Shown: one piece after another, positions 1 to 8,715 of the stretch
Layout: the number at the start of each line of letters is the position of its first letter
Position numbering within the stretch: position 1 is the stretch's first letter
NCBI GenBank assembly: GCA_003833135.1
Contig: QZLH01000362.1
Location: 19,881-33,833, forward strand
DNA: 13,953 bases
Source: Oehlia diaphana
Lineage: Eukaryota > Glomeromycota > Glomeromycetes > Glomerales > Glomeraceae
Reading direction: 5' to 3'
Translations under genes and position numbers: made by a program
Notes under the pieces: model-generated
Seen by the model: only the letters and a program-made list of their open reading frames with translations
Told to the model about the DNA's origin: nothing
Databases searched by the model: none

Positions 1-3
1 AAT

Positions 4-40
4 AAAAAAAAAAAAAAAAAATTTTTTTTTTTTTTTTTTT
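4..40. repeat. A18-T19 homopolymer palindrome
   Basis: Eighteen A are followed directly by nineteen T, a perfect self-complementary tract. It is one of at least seven abrupt A-run/T-run junctions in the window. Exact run lengths may be affected by sequencing. Confidence 0.85.
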
Positions 41-1956
41 GACAACGAAAAAAAAAAAATTTAATATATATTTGTATAAACAAATCATTCAAAATTAAAA
101 ACGGTATAGTTTTTTAAATTTTTTATTACACAAAAAAAAAAAAAACAAGAAAGCACTTGGCTAAAAATATTTCATATTGTTCTTTTAATTGAAACATTGA
201 AAAACCATTGGGACTCGATTACAATGAAATCGATTAAAGAAATTTATCAAAAATTTAATTATCTGTCACATTATCTGTCACCGAGGTGAAAAGAAGAACC
301 GTGTCAGTTAATAATTTCAATTTAATCAAAAAATTTAACTTGTACGTGAGAACTGAGAAGAGAGAGAGAAAAAAAAAAAATAATAATAATTTGTTTACAT
401 TGTGCAATGTGAAATTTCATTCATATGAAAAAATAAATAAATAAATAAATAAAAAAATAAAATATTACGACTATTACGATTGTAACATTGTCTGAAATAA
501 TTACTAAACTGACGACATGATTAATTATTATTTTAACAAAGAAAATACTCAAAGAGTAATCGGAGAAAAAAAAATATTTTTTTTTTTTTTTTTTCATCTG
601 TGATACAGATTATGTGATACGAATTGAATATTTGACATGTAGATCGTCTAACCTTTAACTAAGTAATTTACTGCGCCATTTCCTTAAAAATAATACCGGT
701 TGTACGATTTGTATGATTAGACTCTTTTTTTTTATTTTGATTCAATATAATCATTAATAAATCATATAAACCAACCAATCATTTTTACCACATAATACTT
801 TTTAAAAAGTGAAATATTTTTTTAAGTAATACGAAAAAGATAAATAATATGAAGTTGATAAGAACAATAATTAATTATTACGCGTGGCGCGTTAATTTTA
901 AGATAATAACTTTAATTTTCCCCTTGTTTGAAAAAAAAAAAGCTTATCTTTCCATTTTTTTTTACAAAGAAAAAAAATTTCTATTTTCAATCATTTGCAT
1001 TTATTGTATTTATTGTTACAACAAGAAAACCCGTTTTTAATAAAATAAACCGTTTTTTAAAAAATTCTTGATTTTAAAAGATTTAGATTTAATTTGGTTA
1101 AAACTTTTTTAATATTTTCAATGTTTCTTAGTGGCTCACTTTCATAATAGATTTCAAATATCAAACAACAATAATTTTAAACAATATGAATTTTACTTTA
1201 AGATTTCATTTAATTCATTTTAGTTAATTTGGCGCTAAAATCTATAATCTTTATGGTATTCATATAAAAAATTTTTTCATAACTAATTTTAGTACAATCA
1301 AGTAAATGATCCTCATATATCTTATGATCTTATGTATCTTATCTCAATTAATATTATTAATAGCATATACATACATTATACATATACTGTAATACTTACT
1401 TTACGTACGTAACCTTTTCTCAATTTGACTAATTTTAATATTATCGCGTAATTTCTATAAAACGCTAAACGTTATTTAATTAATTCATTCAATATGTTTA
1501 GTCATATTTAGGATATATTAAAAAAATATATGTTTTAGGATAAACGTTTGGATAAATGTTGGCTAATGTTGGATATCATTTAAAATATCCGACCCCATAT
1601 ATTCATTCATTCACTTCTTATTGTATTCTTGCATAAACACTCGAAAAAGGTTTCGTTTAAAATTAAGAAAGTATTTATTAAATAAAAAAATAGGATCTTC
1701 GTATTAATATTGTATTGTTCTTTCAAAAAAATTTTTTAAAAAAAAAATTATTTCCCCCCGCGAAAAAAACGCGCGATTCTAAAATTTTACGCGTTCCTTT
1801 TTTCCTTTTTTTTTTTAAAAAAAAAAAATAATATAGATCTACGAATCATTTGCCATTTTTAAAGTAAAAAGTTACACAAGTATATTATATCGTACGAGAA
1901 AAAAAACTACGAGTATTATAAATGGTTTAGCTTAAAAAAAATAATTTACCCGATTT
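41..1956. other. gene-free AT-rich region
   Basis: No recognisable gene was found here. The stretch holds poly(A)/poly(T) tracts, a TAAA microsatellite near 430-456 and a tandem 11-bp duplication (ttatctgtcac, starting at 259 and 271). It also has a T11-A12 junction (1806-1828) and a cluster of CGCG sites (881, 888, 1445, 1759, 1770, 1772, 1790), two of them within ACGCGT (880 and 1789). A 63-codon ATG frame at 849-1040 is rich in A-tract lysines and AT-driven Ile/Phe/Tyr. It shows no domain and I do not call it a gene. A 21-residue frame at 224-289 is discussed in the findings. Confidence 0.6.
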
Positions 1957-1982
1957 TTAAACCGGTAAAAAAGCCGGTTTAA
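1957..1982. repeat. perfect 9-bp inverted repeat (hairpin)
   Basis: TTAAACCGG at 1957-1965 and CCGGTTTAA at 1974-1982 are exact reverse complements around an 8-base A-rich loop. The four G/C pairs closest to the loop make the stem stand out from the AT background. It could be a transcript hairpin or a dimer-protein binding site. No adjacent gene explains it. Confidence 0.75.
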
Positions 1983-2405
1983 GAAAATCAATTCTTAATA
2001 CAGTAATATGAATTAAAACGGGCAAGTTTTTTAAAAAGGAAATAATTTTTCTTGTTCTATGGAAAAAGGTTTATTGTAATTAATGATGATTATTAAATTT
2101 TTTTAAAAAAAAAGTTGCCAAGAAACCATTTTTAACCATTTTTAATTTTTAAACAAGTTTTAAATTAAAAAGTCACTATTAAAACTATTAAAAGTCACTT
2201 TTAATTAAAAGTCACTTTAAAAAAATTTAAATTTTAAAAAATTAAAAAGTCAAATTAAACCTAAAAGTTAGCCAAATTTTATCCAAAATTTTTCCAAAAG
2301 TTTTTTAAAAAGTTATCCAAAATTTATCCAAAAGTTATTTTTTAAAGTTATTTTAAAAAAGTTATCATAATCATGAATCATGTGATTTATATGGTTTGTC
2401 AGCTT

Positions 2406-2432
2406 TATAAAAACTATAAAAACTATAAAAAC
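2406..2432. repeat. 9-bp tandem repeat, 3 copies
   Basis: The unit tataaaaac occurs three times exactly. It follows a low-complexity stretch (about 2100-2360) of degenerate aagtcac and gttatccaaaa words. No coding role is apparent. Confidence 0.75.
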
Positions 2433-2557
2433 TATTAAAGGTAAAACAAATTTAATCGAAGTATCGGAAAAAAAGTACAAATAAAGATAAAATCTTCAAG
2501 ATTAATTATCATTATTATCGGTCTTTGAAACTCTTTTTTTTATAGTTATGTTTCAAA

Positions 2558-2656
2558 ATGTTAATAATTCTCTCCGTACTTTTCACTTTGGTTTCACAAA
2601 ATCCATATATGCCTAATCCCAATTCACTAATTCGTGTAACCCACGTGATATATTGA
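2558..2656 (+). CDS. possible secreted micropeptide frame, unverified
   Basis: An ATG frame of 32 codons plus TGA. Seen: the N-terminus is Met followed by a hydrophobic run (Leu-Ile-Ile-Leu-Ser-Val-Leu-Phe-Thr-Leu-Val-Ser), then a polar Asn/Pro-rich tail (Asn-Pro-Tyr-Met-Pro-Asn-Pro-Asn). That is the outline of a short signal peptide followed by a small mature peptide. GC is slightly higher than in the flanks. Against it: 32 codons can arise by chance, T-rich DNA encodes hydrophobic residues, and an overlapping frame from ATG 2548 is also open for 22 codons. No family is recognised, and it could also be the first exon of something longer. Confidence 0.15.
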   Translation: MLIILSVLFTLVSQNPYMPNPNSLIRVTHVIY

Positions 2657-4436
2657 TCGACAGACGCGCTTTACTTATTTCTTGATAATTGAAAATATAT
2701 ATTAGTATTGATTGAAATTATTTTATAATAAAGCATAATAAGCATTAATAGAGTATACTATTTAAAATCTATTAGTACTATTTTACTATTATTCTACTAA
2801 TCATAGCAAGGATCAAAAAAAAGATCAATGATAATAGAGTTCTTCAAAGAATAATACTAAAAAAAAATGTTCATCAATAAGGATTCTATTTTTAATGATT
2901 GATTTCGCGTTTTCCAATTCCGTCTTTATTTTTAGATAATCATTCTAAAGTTTTTTTTTTTTAAACCATTACGTAAATCATCCTTTTAATCAATCCTCAA
3001 AAAAGAATTGATTATATGAAAGATTAAGTTGCACTATTTACTCCTAAAAGGTTGTTACATTGCATAATTTGTCGTAATCTTTTACTTTCTTAAATTTCTA
3101 ATCCTTTCCCATTTAAATATAGCAACATGATCATAAGAACTTAATAAACTTGTTATTTTAAAATCAAAAGAGATGTGATATGTGATGAATGTGAATGATT
3201 CTCACCTGTTATTTGTTTCAAGTTTTTAAAGTTCTACAATTCACTTAACAGGTATTTGAAAGAATTTTCTTAATACCATGCATAAATTTTTAAATATTTC
3301 ACAAGATTATTGGCGTACTTTTTTTTTCCCAGATTTTTTTCTTTGTTAGATAAAATATTGTCAAATCTAGTTAAAATCATCTGTTGAATCTCTTTTTTTT
3401 TATCACACCCCCCCTCTTTCATAAAATAAATAAATACATAAATAAATAAATAAATAATAAATAAATATATATGTATGTATTTTCTTTGTCTATCATTCAG
3501 TACGCACTTTACCGCGAAATATCCGCGACTTTCATGTGTTTGTTAAAAATTTTTTTTTTTTGATTGTAATGATTTAACTTATTTGTTCAAGTTTCAAAAC
3601 TTGCTAAAAATATCATAGACATTTCCAAGTAAATCAGTTTTGTAAGAAATTCCTTCCCCCCCCCCCTTCTCCCTGATTATATCCAAATAAACCCAAACAA
3701 TAATCTATCCTAATCCTGTCTCATTCATTAAAAAAAAAATTTTTTTAAATAAATAAATAAAAAACAAATACGATGCATATTACGATGCACTTAATAATAT
3801 ATTACTAAATTCAATTACATTACTCAGTCCACTCACCTCTTTTTATATAATGTAATCACAGATTTGTTTAGCAAGTATCCAACTTTAATTCATTTTATTT
3901 CATTTTGCAGTTTTGTTTTCTCATTAATTGATGCTGTTCCGAATGTAATCTTGAAAAAAAAAAAGTCTTCTTGATTTAGCATCAAGGTTCTCTTATTCCT
4001 AACTCTGGATAATTAAAATTTTCCGGATCCTCCCGTTAACCAAATTTGTTTCATGATCCACTAAGATTTCACCTGTGCGCCGATACATTCAACCTGCATA
4101 ACTTACTGCTTAATTTGATTATTCTAATTATTCTAATTGTTTTAATGTCGTCTTATTCACATGTTTAAAAGAATGTTGGATTTCGATTAAAGTTTGTATA
4201 ATGATAAATATTTTCCTCCGGTGATAATGTGAAAAATAAACATTTCTACAAATCCGGAATAAACACTTTGATAATTTTCTCAACCTATAAGAATTTTGGG
4301 TTCACAAATGCAGTATAGTAGTAATGTACTGAGTGCGTACACGACATAATTATTTCTGGTCTAGAATTCGGTTGTTAATGATGATATAATTGATGATAAT
4401 TAAATGATTGATAAAAAAAGGTAAAAACAGACCATA
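2657..4436. other. gene-free AT-rich region
   Basis: No gene was recognised on either strand. It contains poly(T)/poly(A) tracts, a TAAA microsatellite (3423-3466), C-runs near 3406-3414 and 3656-3666, CGCG sites at 2665, 2906, 3513 and 3524, and a second short TAAA block near 3749-3763. A 29-residue minus-strand frame (4088 down to 3999) was considered and rejected. Confidence 0.6.
3423..3466. repeat. TAAA microsatellite, imperfect
   Basis: About eleven tetranucleotide units of the aaat/taaa type with two interruptions (acat and a missing base). They run into an atatatgtatgtat tail. Confidence 0.75.
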
Positions 4437-4506
4437 CCAGAATTATGCAACCAGGATCATGCAACCAGGGTCATGCAACCAGGATTATGCAACTAGAATT
4501 ATGCAT
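4437..4506. repeat. 14-bp minisatellite, 5 copies
   Basis: Five contiguous 14-bp units of the form ccaggatcatgcaa start at 4437, 4451, 4465, 4479 and 4493. Variation is confined to a few positions, and the last unit is the most diverged. The unit is not a multiple of three, so the open plus-strand frame running across it does not encode a protein repeat. It is much more GC-rich than its surroundings. Confidence 0.85.
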
Positions 4507-5208
4507 AGTTCTCATGATCAATACTGATACTGTAATAACCCGCGTTCTCGCGTTCTTTCGTTCTATTATTAATTTGATGAAAAATGATGACGCGGTTATC
4601 CTGAAAACATACATTATTATGAAAACATATTCTGAAAACATAAAAAACCCCACTTATAATATACGTGAAAAGTATTCTGCCTTCTGATATTGATCATATT
4701 GAATTGTTGAATTATTGATCATATTGATCATAAAAAAAAAAATTACATAGTTTTTATTATTATTATTATTATTATTAAAAAATGTTTTGTTATTATAATA
4801 AATAAGGTGAATCAATAAATAAAATAAAAATAAAAGAATTTCAGTATTATTTCTCAACAAAAATATAAAACTTTTTAAAATTGATCGTGTGTTAAAAATA
4901 TATATACAATATATTCACATTTCGGTAAAAAAAAAAACTTTGATTTTTTTTTTTTTTAAAAAAAAAAGCTTTTGTCATATATTAATCAAGCATATGATAA
5001 TAATAATATTATTATTATAGTAGCGCAGTAACATATTAACCTTTTTTCTTTTTTCTTTTTCTTGCATTTCGTTTCGTCTATTTTTAAAAATAAGTTTTCG
5101 TTTTACATTTTTTTAATAGATTAAAAGATTTGATGAAAAAAAGAAAATAAAAAGTTTGAGGAAAAAGAAGAAAAAAGATTATTTTTTTTTTAAAAAAAAA
5201 AATCGGAA
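4507..5208. other. gene-free region with microsatellites
   Basis: Holds CGCG sites (4541, 4549, 4591), repeated attgatcatatt words (4686-4731), an ATT microsatellite (about 4754-4777), an ataataatattattat inverted repeat near 4996-5018, and T-A junctions at 4944-4967 (T14-A10) and 5182-5202 (T10-A11). Short open frames here (4445-4687 plus, 4471-4653 minus, 4654-4860 minus) overlap one another, are built from the repeats, and are not called genes. Confidence 0.55.
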
Positions 5209-5371
5209 TCAAAATTCTTTCAAGATTTTTGGAATCATCCAAACTTCTAACATATCATTGCATGAATTAAAGGGGAATCCATAATTCGTTGAACTGTGAT
5301 TCTAATTTCTTAATTACGTAATCAATCCGTTCCAACCAATCAGAGAATGGTAGATCCAAAAAGATCATCAT
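5209..5371 (-). pseudogene. frameshifted protein-like remnant, unknown family
   Basis: On the minus strand, two ATGs at 5371 and 5368 open a 34-residue frame to a TAA at 5267-5269. It looks protein-like rather than AT noise: it has the stretch Phe-Ser-Asp-Trp-Leu-Glu-Arg-Ile-Asp-Tyr, then Lys-Lys-Leu-Glu-Ser-Gln-Phe-Asn-Glu-Leu-Trp. Just before that stop another frame carries on with similar character (Phe-Pro-Phe-Asn-Ser-Cys-Asn-Asp-Met-Leu-Glu-Val-Trp-Met-Ile-Pro-Lys) to a TGA at 5209-5211. The simplest reading is one short coding piece broken by a single indel. A poly(A)15 tract on the coding strand lies directly upstream. No family is recognised. Alternatives are a micro-ORF or chance. 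Confidence 0.25.
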
Positions 5372-5944
5372 ATTTTTTTTTTTTTTTGATAAAAAAATTG
5401 ATTACAAGACTATTTTATTTACAAGCCACCAAAAAAATTTTAGATGTCTTTCTTTTTCGGTTATTATTGTTAAATATTACTTATTTATCATTTGATTTAA
5501 TTATTTTAGGAAAATAAATTTTTTTTAGCCTTTTTTATTTTCTTTTTATATCTCTTGATTTATATCTCTTTGAATTATTTTTCTTTAAAAAAAAAAAATA
5601 TGGAAATATCAAGAAATAGGACATTGTTATCATTTGGTAAATTTGAAAAAATATATTGATAAAAAAAAAAAATGGTTAAAAATATTTTTTTATCAAATAT
5701 TCAAATATCATGTACGATCAACTTATTGAACAGTTTTCAGGTTAAAGGAAAGTTTTGGTCAACCTTCTTTGGCACATTCCGTTAGGTAATTATAACTATT
5801 ATTCGTTTCATTAAAAAATAGAAATTAATTAAAAATTAATTCTAATCAAGTAAATTCGTTCAAGATCAATATCAATCAATCCACTAATTAAATTATTCTC
5901 ATCATCAATCATATAAACATCCATTTAATAATTTAATTATAACC
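5372..5944. other. non-coding spacer upstream of the uL22m gene
   Basis: AT-rich, with no recognised gene. A 37-codon ATG frame (5672-5785, plus) ends in TAG directly at a GTAATT donor-like site. If spliced at its internal CAG-GTTAAA it would enter the downstream acceptor in the wrong phase, so it is not supported as exon 1. From 5713 to 6486 the plus strand contains no ATG. Confidence 0.5.
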
Positions 5945-6375
5945 GCTCATTAATTAATTAATTATAACCACCTATTAATAAATTAATTATAACCACTCAT
6001 TTTATAATTTAATTATAACCACTCATTAATAAATTAATTATAACCTCCCATTTATAATTACCCATTTATAATTACCCATTAATAATTACCCATTAATAAT
6101 TAAATTATAACCACTACATCCATTAATAATATAGCCACCATTAATAATATATCCATTAATAATTAAATTATAACTACAATAATATAACAAACCCATTAAT
6201 AATTAAATTATAACCACTTAATATAACCTCCATTAATATAACCCATTAATAATTAAATTATAATCACTACACCCATTAATATAACCACCCATTAATATAA
6301 CCACCCATTAATATAACCACCCATTAATAACAACCACTACACCCATTAATAATATAACCACCCATTAAACCACTT
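5945..6375. repeat. degenerate C-strand minisatellite, nearly G-free
   Basis: An array of variants of cccattaataattaaattataaccac. An exact 16-bp subunit (cccattaatataacca) is present in three copies plus a partial at 6272-6328. The plus strand has C clusters (ccc, ccacc) but almost no G, so the minus strand carries regular GG/GGG clusters. There is no ATG on the plus strand. It lies just before the uL22m gene, either in its leader or in a first intron. Confidence 0.8.
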
Positions 6376-6421
6376 ATAATTATAATCACTCTTTAATTAT
6401 CATCAACCCGTAAACAATTAT

Positions 6422-6453
6422 CTAATCAAAAGTTTATATCATTCAATATTTAG
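6422..6453 (+). promoter_or_regulatory. candidate branch point and 3' splice site of an upstream intron
   Basis: CTAAT at 6422-6426 resembles the fungal branch-point consensus. It is followed 27 bases later by tatttag ending at 6453. The exon would enter in phase 2, needing an upstream exon that ends with two codon bases. An upstream exon ending in AG would rebuild the Arg of the presequence motif. The upstream exon was not found. Confidence 0.35.
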
Positions 6454-7292
6454 ATCTCTGCATAATTCACCTATTTCAAGAGCAAAATGGTTGCCTTTTT
6501 TTAATAGAAAAAAGAAAAAAGAACCTATTGAACCTCAAACAGCTCATCCTGGACTTGGAGTTTCATCGATTTTTGATTTGGAGAAAGATGTAGATGATGT
6601 GAAGAAAAAAAAGGATGAAATTCCAAAAATCACTGGTCCAAAAGATCCAAAAGATCCAAAATACACTGAAGCAAAAAAGAAACATACCGAGGTATTAATT
6701 CAGATTTTTATATAAATTCGATCTGATTATTAAAACCTTTATTATTGATCCTTTTTTTAGCATCGGTATTCTACAACGAATTTTCGTATATCACCTCGTA
6801 AACTTAGATTTTTAGCAAATCAAATTGCTGGTAAACCAATTAATGAGGCTATTACACAGATGGAATTTTCTCCAAAGAAAGCATCTAAAAAAATCATGAA
6901 TTCTTTAATAACGGCTCGAGATCATGCTTGGAGATATAAAGCTATGGAATCTGACAAGTGTTATATTGGTATATCGATTTTAAATTATTTTGAAAAGTCA
7001 TTAATGTATCACGTGAAATAATGTATTTTTCTAAATTTTAGAACAAGCATGGGTTGGTAAAGGAGAATATCGGAAAAAACCAAATTTTGGAGCGAGAGGT
7101 AGATTTAGTTTTTTACAGATCAAAAATGCACACATGAAGTATATTGTTAAAGAGAAGGAACCTATTGAGGAAGTAAAAGGTATAGGTAAAAAACGGAAAT
7201 TAAAAGGATTTAATTACGAAAAGAAAAAAGTTTGGACACCACTTATTGAAAATAAACCAATATATAATCCCACGCGATTTTATAATTGGTAA
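6454..7292 (+). CDS. MRPL22: mitochondrial large-subunit ribosomal protein uL22m (three visible exons)
   Basis: A structural protein of the mitoribosomal large subunit. uL22 proteins bind 23S-type rRNA, and a long beta-hairpin lines the polypeptide exit tunnel. Exons: 6454-6691, 6761-6968, 7042-7292 (TAA at 7290-7292), giving 231 visible sense codons. Exon 1 has a presequence-like start, then a Lys-rich linker (Asn-Arg-Lys-Lys-Lys-Lys-Glu-Pro) and a Lys/Pro/Asp-rich stretch. Exon 2 begins the uL22 domain: Ile-Ser-Pro-Arg-Lys-Leu-Arg-Phe-Leu-Ala-Asn-Gln-Ile-Ala-Gly, then Glu-Ala-Ile-Thr-Gln-Met-Glu-Phe-Ser-Pro-Lys-Lys-Ala. Exon 3 carries the hairpin and conserved Ala-Arg-Gly-Arg-Phe (from 7092) and ends Phe-Tyr-Asn-Trp. 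The Gln-Met-Glu-Phe and Gly-Arg-Gly/Ala-Arg-Gly-Arg patterns, long linker and C-terminal extension fit mitochondrial rather than bacterial or cytosolic uL22. The start is unresolved: the frame is open back to 6386 without ATG, and the only nearby ATG (6487) is out of frame. I begin at the exon after a likely acceptor at 6453. Confidence 0.9.
6692..6760 (+). other. intron (phase 0) of the uL22m gene
   Basis: 69 bp, GTATTA donor after GAG, ctttttttag acceptor, and a CTGAT branch-like word at 6723-6727. It falls between codons. Removing it joins the Lys-rich linker to His-Arg-Tyr at the start of the uL22 domain. Reading through meets a stop within 25 bases. Confidence 0.88.
6969..7041 (+). other. 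intron (phase 1) of the uL22m gene
   Basis: 73 bp, GTATAT donor, aattttag acceptor, with a TTAAT branch-like word at 7001-7005. It splits a Glu codon (G plus AA) and restores Cys-Tyr-Ile-Glu-Gln-Ala-Trp-Val, which matches the expected strand leading into the uL22 hairpin. It contains a CACGTG (7010-7015). Confidence 0.88.
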
Positions 7293-7516
7293 ATAACCCC
7301 CTAAGATCGACAAGAAAAATTTTCAAAAGTGGATGATGAGAAACAATGAAACAATGGGATAATCTTAAATTGCATAAGAACGTGAAGAATATTTGTAAGA
7401 TAATAATTAATTTTTAATTTAATACACAGTATACACAGTATAATTCTTTTGGCTTAGACTGATGATTTTCAAAATGTGTATTTTAAAAATGTGTAATATT
7501 GTTCAATAATAATAAA
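7293..7516 (+). terminator. MRPL22: 3' UTR with AATAAA polyadenylation signal
   Basis: AATAAA at 7511-7516, about 220 bases after the TAA stop, with a gtgtg word just downstream (7522-7527). This suits a cleavage and polyadenylation region. Further A-rich hexamers near 7575-7590 are possible alternatives in this AT-rich DNA. Confidence 0.5.
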
Positions 7517-7753
7517 GAAAGCGTGTGAAAAAAAAAATAACAAACAAATATGCCAATTAAAATCATTGTAATAAAAGCGAAAATAAAATAATCAAATCTT
7601 ATCTTTTTACCCGAATTTACACTTTATGATCGATCCACTCATTTTTTGAACCGATTATACCGATTATAATAGAACATAAAAATAAAAGCCATGATAAATT
7701 TATTATATTGTTATGCATAACCTTATTTTTTTTTTTGAAATCAGAATATTCTA

Positions 7754-7775
7754 CACGTGGTAACCATGGTAACCA
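7754..7775. promoter_or_regulatory. E-box overlapping an RFX X-box-like site
   Basis: CACGTG (7754-7759) is directly followed by GTAACCATGGTAAC (7760-7773). The latter fits the RFX X-box consensus GTNRCC-N(0-3)-RGYAAC at every position with a 2-base spacer. The 9-mer TGGTAACCA is also repeated in tandem (7758-7766, 7767-7775). RFX proteins are known in fungi (Crt1/Rfx1 and relatives) in DNA-damage and cell-division control. Nothing recognisable starts nearby: it is about 460 bases after the uL22m stop, so its target is unknown. Confidence 0.45.
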
Positions 7776-8397
7776 TTCGATTCATTTTTGATATTTTGAT
7801 TAAAAAAACATTTGATTCATAATCACATGACTAACTTTTTTTTTGTTTCTGAGAATTTTTGCTGCGCGCCATACGGACAAGTTAATTGCAATTACGTGAC
7901 ATGAAAAAATTAACATAAAATCAAGTCAATATAATAAATGGAATATAAATTTAATTTATTAGTTATATTAATTTTTTTTTTTTTTTTCAAAAATTCTTCA
8001 TAGAAATGCTTAATTGTACAACTTTACACGACGCCAAAAAAATTTTTCTAACGGGCTTTTTTTCTGTATCTTGGCGTATTTTTCCTCCTTCGTTAATTCA
8101 AATGAAATCATATTAAAAAAAGTTTTCCAGTTTTCCTAATAAAAATTTCGTTTATTCCTAACATGGAATTATGAGTCATAAGATCTGGATTTTATTCTTG
8201 TTTTTAAGATTTTTTTATCATCAATGACTGTAAAAAGACTAAATAAAAAAAGTTTCCCCATAAATTATTAAGGACGCCTAATTTCCTTTAATTTCCTTTT
8301 GATGATAGTTTTTTTTTTTTTTTCTTAATGTGCATTGTTGATCCTTATATGAGAATCATTTTTATTGTTAGTATTATAATAATATCATAATATCATC

Positions 8398-8423
8398 ATT
8401 ATTATTATTATTATTATTATTAT
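8398..8423. repeat. ATT microsatellite
   Basis: About eight and a half perfect att units between imperfect atcatcatt and tatcac flanks. Confidence 0.85.
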
Positions 8424-8715
8424 CACATCCTAAAACTTCATAACCCGTCGTCACACGTAAAAAATTGAAAGAAAGATACTGTTAAAAAGAAAGAAAGAAG
8501 TATAAAAAAAAAAAATCTATTATAAAGATTATAAAGAATCAATTATTATTTTTCATGTGCATTCATAAAGAACTACTTTGAATTTACCGAGGGAAAAGAA
8601 AAAAAAAACATGGGAATAATTTAAACAAATGAACATTAAACAACGTATAATATTAAAAAAAAAAAAAAAAACGTCTTTTAACTTTTTCTAGTCATCATTA
8701 TAATAAATATCATAA

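Larger units (their letters stand above)
7517..8715. other. gene-free AT-rich region
   Basis: No gene recognised. It holds the X-box/E-box cluster at 7754-7775, a GCGCGC word at 7864-7869, a 7-bp inverted repeat (ACGCCAA at 8031, TTGGCGT at 8071), an ATT microsatellite (8398-8423) and several poly(A)/poly(T) tracts. Confidence 0.55.

Noticed and set aside
849..1040. 63-residue plus-strand ATG frame
   Set aside because: Composition (Ile, Phe, Tyr, Lys) follows AT-rich codons and homopolymers. It has no motif and no gene context.
3999..4088. 29-residue minus-strand ATG frame with mixed composition
   Set aside because: Short, preceded directly by a stop, with no splice sites or family features. 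Within the range of chance.
4445..4860. Three frames over and after the 14-bp repeat (4445-4687 plus, 4471-4653 minus, 4654-4860 minus)
   Set aside because: They overlap on opposite strands, are built from the repeat and the ATT microsatellite, and show no domain.
5672..5785. 37-codon plus-strand frame as exon 1 of the uL22m gene
   Set aside because: Splicing at its CAG-GTTAAA donor gives phase 0, while the likely acceptor at 6453 needs phase 2 and the join would meet a stop at once.
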